Origin: JAWABC01 sp043810595
Lineage (GTDB): Archaea > Nanobdellota > Nanobdellia > SCGC-AAA011-G17 > VGLX01
Direction of reading: 5' to 3'
DNA length: 12,156 nucleotides
Assembly: GCA_043810595.1 (NCBI GenBank)
Contig: JBDRNX010000042.1
Span: forward strand, 1 to 12,156
A program made the position numbers and the translations under genes. Under the pieces are notes generated by a model. It was not told the origin of the DNA, searched no databases, and saw nothing but the letters and a program-made list of their open reading frames with translations. Positions 6,922 to 12,156 of the stretch are shown here, in pieces (positions within the stretch are counted from its first letter, which is position 1; every line of letters starts with the position of its first letter).

Positions 6922-8041
6922 ATGGAAACGCTAAAAATATGCTACCTTGCGAGAAATTATGGCTCTGTAATACACGGACCCTCGCTTTACGGAACCTGCA
7001 TAGTAGACGGAGCAGTAAAAAAAGGCCATGAGGTATGGCTGGTAACACCCGATAAGACAAAAAACAACGAAAAGATAAGGTTCGTCTACGTAAAAAAGCC
7101 AAGAGACCTCAAGCATGCAACGTGGATAGAGCTAAGCAAGACATTCTCAAAAAAAATTGGTGAGATAGAGGAAAAGTTCGACGCTGTCCACTTCCTCAAC
7201 AGCCTGGAAATAATGAGATACAACAACAACCTCAACAATGTTTACACGACAATTCATGGCTATCATTTCGCAGAATCAACATGGAACCTAGACTACTACC
7301 TAAGGATGTACCCATATGACTGGTACTTTAGATATTTGTACTACAACATAGGGAGAATGATGGAAAAAAAGAACCTCAAAAAAATGAAACACATATTTGC
7401 GGTGTCAGAATACATGAAAAACTCCCTCATGAAGAATTATGGCATAGGAGAGGAGAAGATAAGCGTAGTCCCAAATGGGATTGAAATAAGAAAAGAGAAA
7501 TTCACAAGAAAATTCAACCACAACATATTACTCGTAGGAAACAATTTCCAAACAAAAGGTGTCTCAACGCTGATATTAGCAACCAAAATACTGAAAAATG
7601 AGTTCCCAGAAATGAAAGTGACCATAGTCGGTGAGGACAAAGCAACAAACTACATGAAAAAAATAGCAAGAGAGGAAGGAGTCCAAGAAATGGTAAACTT
7701 CACAGGCCATGTGAATTACGAACAACTAAAAGAGTACTACAAAAAAGCAGACATATTCGCCATGCCATCAACCATAGAAAGTTTTGGCATAGCATTATTA
7801 GAAGCAATGAACTACGGACTTCCGCTAATAGGAACAAACGCAGGAGGAATACCGGAAATAATAGAAGAGGGAAAGAACGGATTTCTGATAGAACCAAAAA
7901 AACCCAAAGCTTTGGCAGAAAAAAATAAGAACGCTTTTCACCGACGACAAAACAAGAAAAAATATGGGACAGAACTCTCTGAAAGCAGTAAAAAAATTCG
8001 ACATAAAAAACACAGTGGAAGAAACACTGAAAAAATACTAA
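6922..8041 (+). CDS. Glycosyltransferase family 4 protein, frameshifted near its 3' end
   Basis: This is a GT-B fold retaining glycosyltransferase. Visible landmarks are a Rossmann start K-I-C-Y-L-A, F-A-V-S-E-Y-M (159-165), V-V-P-N-G-I-E (182-188), the donor-site EX7E pair E286-x7-E294 in P-S-T-I-E-S-F-G, and N-A-G-G-I-P-E-I (306-313). The literal frame goes wrong after about residue 334, at a run of seven A (7919-7925), and continues as low-complexity Lys/Asn/Gln sequence to 8214 that is only antisense to the next gene. Skipping one A gives A-E-K-I-R-T-L-F-T-D-D-K, then N-S-L-K-A-V-K-K-F, and a TAA at 8039-8041: a normal GT4 end and a protein of about 372 residues. The corrected stop overlaps the stop of the convergent gene, like the 4367-4377 pair. 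A sequencing error, a real mutation or slippage cannot be told apart here. Confidence 0.88.
7990..8035 (-). terminator. Possible oligo-T termination region for the - strand membrane/GT2 unit
   Basis: Just past the - strand stop codon at 8038, the - strand reads three short T tracts (six T at 8035-8030, six at 8010-8005, seven at 7996-7990). Archaeal intrinsic termination uses such U-rich stretches without needing a hairpin. They lie inside the facing GT4 gene, whose A-rich coding strand produces them, so they may be incidental. Confidence 0.3.
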
Positions 8042-8919
8042 AAACGCCTCATATCAGCAAGGAAGCCAAGCAAAACAATCTGAATGCCAACCATAAAAAG
8101 CAGGATCATAAGAACTATCAAACCAAGATGGCCTGTAATTCCAGTGGTCAAATGAAGATAAATAAACCACAAACCCAGAAGAAAACCAAAAAACAGGAAC
8201 GCAAAACCAATTGAGCCGAAAAACTTGAGAGGCTCAAAATCACGATAAATCCTAAAAATGTTAACCCAAGCTCTCAAAGCATAACTGAAAGGGTTAGTTA
8301 TCAACCTACTATGGCCATGGCGACGGGCAAAATAAACAGGAACCTCCTTGATCTTGAACTTACCCTTAACAGCCCTAATGATCTGCTCCTGCGTGTATGT
8401 ATGATTCGAAATTATCCTAATCTTCTCAGCAACTTCTCTAGTAAAAGCCCTGAAACCAGTCTGGGCATCGGTAATCCTGAAACCAGTAATGTGAGAAACA
8501 ACCCTTGAAAAAGCAACATTCCCCCACCTGTTGATAAGGGGCATGTACTCTATCTTGCCCCTAAACCTCGAACCGAGAACCAAATCATAACCCTTCTCAA
8601 TCTCAGCCAACAACTTGGGGATTTCAGAGGCCAAATACTGACCGTCAGCATCTATGTGAACGAGAACATCAGCCTTAAGCTCAAGGAATTTATCAATCTC
8701 AGTCCTGAAAGTATCAGCCAACCCGAAATTAATCTGATGAGAAAAAACAACAGCCCCCAAGTTACGAGAAATCTCAGCAGTGCGGTCACGACTACCATCA
8801 TTAACAACCATAACCTGATACTTGTAATTGGTAAGGTCCATAGCCCTCTTAACGTCCTCTATAACCCTGCCTATTGTTCTTTCCTCATTGTATGCAGGAA
8901 TGCTGACAACCACCTTCAT
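8038..8919 (-). CDS. Polyprenyl-phosphate glycosyltransferase, DPM1/GtrB-like GT2
   Basis: This 293-residue protein has a GT-A domain opening V-V-V-S-I-P-A-Y-N-E-E, with V-N-D-G-S-R-D-R-T (39-47), H-I-D90-A-D92-G-Q (metal and catalytic site), L-G-S-R-F-R-G (115-121) and D-A-Q-T-G-F-R (151-157), all typical of enzymes that move a sugar from a nucleotide onto dolichyl or undecaprenyl phosphate. Two membrane segments follow at roughly 233-256 and 264-287, as in GtrB-type proteins. Its ATG overlaps the stop of the upstream membrane protein gene (ATGA, 8919-8916), with a G-rich stretch just upstream that may act as a ribosome site. The pairing suggests this enzyme makes the polyprenyl-P-sugar that the membrane transferase uses on the outer face. 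Which sugar (mannose, glucose or another) cannot be said. Confidence 0.93.
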   Translation of the reverse strand: MKVVVSIPAYNEERTIGRVIEDVKRAMDLTNYKYQVMVVNDGSRDRTAEISRNLGAVVFSHQINFGLADTFRTEIDKFLELKADVLVHIDADGQYLASEIPKLLAEIEKGYDLVLGSRFRGKIEYMPLINRWGNVAFSRVVSHITGFRITDAQTGFRAFTREVAEKIRIISNHTYTQEQIIRAVKGKFKIKEVPVYFARRHGHSRLITNPFSYALRAWVNIFRIYRDFEPLKFFGSIGFAFLFFGFLLGLWFIYLHLTTGITGHLGLIVLMILLFMVGIQIVLLGFLADMRRF

Positions 8920-10637
8920 AAAGATATCAACCCCCCCACCCTGTATAAATAAATATCGTCGATGGAATTTATAATTTCCAAATCAAGCTTATGCTTACTA
9001 ACAACATAATCAGCACCGACAGGATTAAGAGCATCACCGATAACTATCTCATCATCCATCCAGAAACCCATCACGGTAGCAGACCTGCCATTACCCAAGT
9101 CTTCGTAAACCCCCCCACCATCACTTTTCTGAATAACACCCTCATCCCTCGAATCGAAAAGCACAACAGAAGCCCTTCCCTTGTCATAATCGTTGAACCA
9201 CAAACCCATCTGAGTCTGTGGATTAGCATACCAGTACCTGTTAGCGTTGTAATAAACCATGCCATAACCAACCAAACTCGTGCCAAGCATAAGAATGAAA
9301 TAAAGCAGAGCAACATTCCTGAAGGTAAACCGCTTCTTAAACAAAACAATAACGAGGGAGAGAGCAACAAAAAACAGGGTGAAAACAACAAAAGTCAGCA
9401 TGCTGAACTCAGTGCCGAAAGAAGACTTCCTGAAAACAACAAACTCAAATGCATACCTCAAAAAGCCAAGCCAGGAAAGCACAACGTTGTTAGGAGGGAA
9501 AAGCTGGTAGAAAAGCAAAACAAATGATGCTATGAAAAAGGGAACGGAGAAAAGCAACACGTACTTGAAAAACTTATTCCTCCTCAACATACCAAGACCA
9601 ATAAAACCATTAACCACAACTATGGGGAGAATAACATCAACGTAACGACCCATAAGCTTGGAATACAACAAACCACAGAACTCGGAAGAACACAAATTCC
9701 AGGGGATGTACAAGTTATGATTAACAGCAGCGAGCTTAACAAAGATGACAGTAAGGACAGAAAGGAGGAAATAGTCCAAAAGCTTTTTCTCCCTGAAAAT
9801 AGAGAGGCTGAGCAGAGGAATCAAAGCAAAGCCAGCGATCAACAAGTAGATAGAATAAACCAAAAACCAGTAAGCAAATATGGCAAGTAGAGGCAAACTC
9901 AAGCTTAAACCGCCGGCCTCAGAAGTCGAATAGGAACCCAGAAAACCTGAAACAGTAAAGCCGTAAAGCAAACCGTTCCTAAGCAACCAAGGGAATACTA
10001 CAATAAAAAATGAAAGAGCCATCAACAACTTATTACCCCACTTGATTTTCCCCCTAACAAAAAGATAAACTGAAAGGACGAGAACAGCAAGGACCAGGCC
10101 GAAAGCAATAACCCTCGTAAGGAAAGACAAACCCAGAAAAACACCGGCAAGAACATCCCACCGCCAATCATCCTCCTTGATAGACTTGTAACAAAAATAA
10201 AAAGCAGCAAGAAACAAGGTGTAAAACAGGTTCTCAGCAAGAATATAACCAGAGAAAGCAAAACTCATGGGCAGCACAGAAACAACAAGAGCAACTATCA
10301 CAGATTTCTTATCATCAAAAAACTCCCTGGCAAGAAAAAAAGCAGGAAAAATAATCAGGGAAGAAAGAATCACGTTGATGAATTTCATAGCAAGAAAAAC
10401 AAGCCTCATATCTTGAAAAAGGTAAGACAGGGAAATAAAAATAGGATAAAGGGGAGGATACTGATTTGAGGGAACATCGTGAATGGAAAAAGTGCCAAAA
10501 TTAAAAAAACTCCATGCCATCTTGGCATAAGCATAATCATCGCTGGGAGAAGAAGGGGCCAAAACAAAACTTGCCAACAAAGTCTTGACTAAAACAAGCA
10601 AAACAAATAACAAGGCCAACTTACTCCACGTCCTCAT
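8916..10637 (-). CDS. GT-C-fold membrane glycosyltransferase (GT39/ArnT-like)
   Basis: This is a 573-residue polytopic membrane protein with roughly a dozen hydrophobic segments covering residues 5 to about 465, then a soluble C-terminal part of about 100 residues. Shortly after the first membrane segment comes S-D33-D34-Y-A-Y-A, the acidic pair in the first outer loop expected for GT-C enzymes, and then Y-P-P-L-Y-P (60-65), common in PMT/ArnT relatives. Such enzymes take a sugar from a polyprenyl-phosphate donor and add it to protein, lipid or glycan outside the cytoplasm, which fits the coupled downstream GT2 that would make the donor. The ATG at 10637 lies 31 bases from a TATA box. Codons are T-rich at third positions and also reflect the Phe/Leu/Val content. 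The sequence is divergent enough that the acceptor and exact CAZy family remain open. Confidence 0.85.
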   Translation of the reverse strand: MRTWSKLALLFVLLVLVKTLLASFVLAPSSPSDDYAYAKMAWSFFNFGTFSIHDVPSNQYPPLYPIFISLSYLFQDMRLVFLAMKFINVILSSLIIFPAFFLAREFFDDKKSVIVALVVSVLPMSFAFSGYILAENLFYTLFLAAFYFCYKSIKEDDWRWDVLAGVFLGLSFLTRVIAFGLVLAVLVLSVYLFVRGKIKWGNKLLMALSFFIVVFPWLLRNGLLYGFTVSGFLGSYSTSEAGGLSLSLPLLAIFAYWFLVYSIYLLIAGFALIPLLSLSIFREKKLLDYFLLSVLTVIFVKLAAVNHNLYIPWNLCSSEFCGLLYSKLMGRYVDVILPIVVVNGFIGLGMLRRNKFFKYVLLFSVPFFIASFVLLFYQLFPPNNVVLSWLGFLRYAFEFVVFRKSSFGTEFSMLTFVVFTLFFVALSLVIVLFKKRFTFRNVALLYFILMLGTSLVGYGMVYYNANRYWYANPQTQMGLWFNDYDKGRASVVLFDSRDEGVIQKSDGGGVYEDLGNGRSATVMGFWMDDEIVIGDALNPVGADYVVSKHKLDLEIINSIDDIYLYRVGGLISL

Positions 10638-10660
10638 GGGAAGGAAAAGTTAAGACGGGA

Positions 10661-10670
10661 GATATAAAAG
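10661..10670 (-). promoter_or_regulatory. TATA box for the GT-C/GT2 unit
   Basis: The - strand reads CTTTTATATC; TTTATA starts 31 bases before the ATG at 10637, predicting a leaderless mRNA. It shares the 96-base divergent region 10638-10733 with the methyltransferase promoter. Confidence 0.65.
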
Positions 10671-10700
10671 CTTTGTTGTTATAGACAAGAACATAATAAT

Positions 10701-10710
10701 ATATTTAAAC
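10701..10710 (+). promoter_or_regulatory. TATA box for the methyltransferase gene
   Basis: ATATTTAAAC has TTTAAA starting 30 bases before the ATG at 10734, again predicting transcription starting at the start codon. Confidence 0.7.
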
Positions 10711-10733
10711 AAGAAAGGATAAGTGGACAGAAT

Positions 10734-11243
10734 ATGAAAGCGAAGCTGAAGCTAAGACCAGAAGAAAAAAGCATAATAGACGTAGGGCCAGGAAGAAGAC
10801 CGAGGAAAGACGCAAACATATTCATAGACATAAACTACGACCTCATAAAACACCTGAGAAATCCTGTGGTTTGGGACCTAAACAAAACACCCTACCCATT
10901 CGAAAACGAAAGCATAGACAAGATATACATGGAAAGCGTCCTAGAACACCTTGAAACGCCGATGGCAGAAATCATGAAGGAACTGTGGAGAATACTAAAA
11001 GTCAACGGAACAGTCGTACTTATCGTACCAAACTCATACTTCATAACAAAAAGAATCATGTTCCTATTAGGAATAATGCACAACAACTTCAGACCACAAC
11101 ACAGAAAATACCTAAACTACAGCTTCGTGCTGCACACAGCAAGAGAAGCAGGATTCTGGATAGAAAGAGAACTTTACAGGTACGTACCATTCAAGAACCT
11201 CCTGCTGCCAAAAATAGAGATGGTGCTGAGAAAAGAAGTATAA
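10734..11243 (+). CDS. Small class I SAM-dependent methyltransferase
   Basis: This 169-residue protein has a Methyltransf_11-like fold. I-I-D-V-G-P-G (14-20) is motif I, the SAM-binding glycine loop; F-I-D32-I-N carries the acidic residue after strand 2; W-D-L-N-K-T-P-Y-P-F (48-57) and the E-S-V-L-E-H-L block (67-73) are the usual downstream motifs, followed by I-L-K-V-N-G-T-V-V-L-I (87-97). It is short for the class (commonly 200-280 residues) because it starts almost directly at motif I and has a small C-terminal part. The TATA spacing supports this start, so the short N-terminus is probably real. It may methylate a sugar or lipid head group in the neighbouring pathway; that role is inferred only from position, since it has its own promoter. 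Confidence 0.85.
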   Translation: MKAKLKLRPEEKSIIDVGPGRRPRKDANIFIDINYDLIKHLRNPVVWDLNKTPYPFENESIDKIYMESVLEHLETPMAEIMKELWRILKVNGTVVLIVPNSYFITKRIMFLLGIMHNNFRPQHRKYLNYSFVLHTAREAGFWIERELYRYVPFKNLLLPKIEMVLRKEV

Positions 11244-11247
11244 CAAG

Positions 11248-11257
11248 ATATTTAAAC
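11248..11257 (+). promoter_or_regulatory. TATA box for mtnP
   Basis: ATATTTAAAC, the same ten bases as at 10701-10710, sits in the 34-base gap after the methyltransferase gene. TTTAAA begins 27 bases before the ATG at 11278, so mtnP appears to have its own leaderless promoter. Confidence 0.7.
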
Positions 11258-11277
11258 CAAAAAAGGATTGAAAAAAT

Positions 11278-12057
11278 ATGGTCAAGATAGGAATCATAGG
11301 CGGGTCAGGCGTTTATGATCCAAACCTGTTTGAGGATGCCAAGAAGATAAAGGTGCACACGCCATACGGAAAGACTTCTAGCCTTGTAACAGTAGGAAAG
11401 TTCAAGGGAGTTGACATGGTCGTCATAGCAAGACACGAAGAGGGCCACAGGATTAATCCTACTGATGTAAATTACAGGGCAAACATATGGGCGATGAAAG
11501 AGCTCGGAGTGACACACATAATAGCAACAGGAGCAGTAGGCTCACTAAAAGAAGGAATAAAACCAGGAGAACTCGTTTTTACAGACCAGTTCATAGACCG
11601 AACAACAAAAAGAAAATCAACATTTTACGAGGGAAATCAGGTATGTCACATAAGCATAGCAGAACCAACATGCAAACAACTAAGAAAAATACTCGTAGAA
11701 GGAGCAAAAAAACTGGGAATACCACACCACGAAAAAGGAACATGCGCGGTAATAGAAGGACCTAGGTTCTCAACAAAAGCAGAGAGCGAGATGCACAGGA
11801 TACTGGGAGCAGACATAATAGGCATGACCATGGTACCGGAATGCGTGCTGGCAAGGGAGACAGGCATATGCTACGCAACCATAGCCTTGGTAACAGACTA
11901 TGATGTCTGGAAAGAACATCACGTAACCATAGAAGAAATAATAATAGTGATGGGACAAAACCTCAACAAGTTCAAAAAACTCGTGGAAGAAGCAATACCC
12001 AAAATAACATTCGAAGACTGCGAATGCAGGCATGCAATAGACACAGCACTCATCTAG
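11278..12057 (+). CDS. mtnP: S-methyl-5'-thioadenosine phosphorylase
   Basis: This 259-residue cytosolic enzyme of the PNP/MTAP family cleaves 5'-methylthioadenosine with phosphate to adenine and methylthioribose-1-phosphate, recycling the by-product of polyamine and related SAM reactions. Visible motifs are I-G-G-S-G (7-11, phosphate loop), A-R-H-E-E-G-H (51-57; many relatives have RHG here), V-N-Y-R-A-N-I-W (64-71), I-E-G-P-R-F-S-T (159-166), G-M-T-M-V-P-E (182-188) and T-D-Y-D (206-209). Asp in that last motif, rather than the Asn of 6-oxopurine phosphorylases, points to adenine nucleosides. The C-terminus has C248-E-C250, a CXC pair like that described in thermophilic archaeal MTA phosphorylases and PNPs. 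Length is normal for the family. It may also process 5'-deoxyadenosine released by the radical SAM enzymes nearby; that is inference. Confidence 0.96.
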   Translation: MVKIGIIGGSGVYDPNLFEDAKKIKVHTPYGKTSSLVTVGKFKGVDMVVIARHEEGHRINPTDVNYRANIWAMKELGVTHIIATGAVGSLKEGIKPGELVFTDQFIDRTTKRKSTFYEGNQVCHISIAEPTCKQLRKILVEGAKKLGIPHHEKGTCAVIEGPRFSTKAESEMHRILGADIIGMTMVPECVLARETGICYATIALVTDYDVWKEHHVTIEEIIIVMGQNLNKFKKLVEEAIPKITFEDCECRHAIDTALI

Positions 12058-12080
12058 TTGTCATCGAGCGGTATAGAAAA

Positions 12081-12117
12081 CTTTAAATATGAAAATTCTC
12101 TTAGAAAAGGTATAAAT
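12081..12117 (+). promoter_or_regulatory. Two TATA-like elements for a gene beyond the right edge
   Basis: CTTTAAATAT (12081-12090) and GGTATAAAT (12109-12117) both resemble the TATA boxes used elsewhere here. Transcription would begin near 12110 or near 12140 respectively. Apart from an eight-codon ATG frame at 12089, no start codon fits between them and the window end, so the gene must start at or beyond 12156. Confidence 0.5.
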
Positions 12118-12135
12118 CACAATAAAAAAGGAAAA

Positions 12136-12146
12136 AGGAGGCGATT
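12136..12146 (+). promoter_or_regulatory. Strong Shine-Dalgarno-like sequence at the right edge
   Basis: AAGGAGGCGAT matches the GGAGGTGAT complement of the 16S rRNA 3' end at all but one position. A start codon would be expected within about 10 bases, at or just past the window end. The first genes of the other units lack such a site, as expected for leaderless mRNAs, so this next gene probably has a true 5' leader. Confidence 0.5.
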
Positions 12147-12156
12147 AAAATAGCAA

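Noticed and set aside
8042..8214. Low-complexity Lys/Asn/Gln tail of the second GT4 frame
   Set aside because: It follows a frameshift and is entirely antisense to the polyprenyl-phosphate glycosyltransferase gene; it matches no domain.
8991..9527. A 178-codon + strand frame inside the GT-C gene
   Set aside because: Its composition is an antisense reflection of a T-rich membrane protein gene; no recognisable domain, promoter or start context.
1..12156. tRNA, rRNA, CRISPR, insertion sequence or long repeats
   Set aside because: I saw no cloverleaf, repeat-spacer pattern, transposase motif or extended inverted repeats on either strand by eye; only short TATA-type sequences recur.

Overview
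The window looks like archaeal chromosome. Nearly every transcription unit starts with an archaeal TATA box (TTTAAA, TATATA or TTTATA type) about 30 bases upstream of its ATG, which is the spacing expected for leaderless or near-leaderless mRNAs. An archaeal-type S-methyl-5'-thioadenosine phosphorylase closes the window. No 16S or other marker gene is present, so I cannot name a lineage; a DPANN-like or other uncultivated archaeon is only a guess.

Layout, left to right: the N-terminal part of a radical SAM enzyme on the - strand (1-188, running off the left edge); a + strand pair of a GT2 glycosyltransferase and a PIG-L/LmbE-type deacetylase (272-1863); a + strand pair of a B12-domain radical SAM enzyme and a GT4 glycosyltransferase (1889-4377); a second B12-domain radical SAM enzyme on the - strand (4367-5779); a + strand pair of a radical SAM/SPASM-like enzyme and a second GT4 glycosyltransferase whose 3' end is frameshifted (5874-8041); a - strand pair of a GT-C-type membrane glycosyltransferase and a polyprenyl-phosphate glycosyltransferase of DPM1/GtrB type (10637-8038); a small class I methyltransferase (10734-11243); and the phosphorylase mtnP (11278-12057). 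The last ~100 bases hold promoter-like and Shine-Dalgarno-like sequence for a gene starting outside the window. Coding density is very high, no gene-free stretch exceeds about 100 bases, and two convergent gene pairs overlap at their stop codons.

Read together, 272-10637 is a surface glycan or glycolipid gene cluster: cytoplasmic GT2/GT4 enzymes to build a glycan, a deacetylase to expose an amine, radical SAM enzymes and a methyltransferase to make unusual C-H modifications, and a polyprenyl-phosphate-sugar synthase plus GT-C transferase to add sugars on the outer face. Four radical SAM genes in 12 kb, two of them directly followed by GT4 genes, is the most unusual feature. The substrate (sugar, isoprenoid lipid or peptide) cannot be read from the sequence.

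Two genome-level signals stand out. The + strand is A-rich throughout whichever strand is coding, so + strand genes use A-ending codons and - strand genes T-ending ones. The GT4 gene at 6922 carries a one-base frameshift in a run of seven A; correcting it restores a normal family C-terminus that ends exactly at the facing gene's stop codon.
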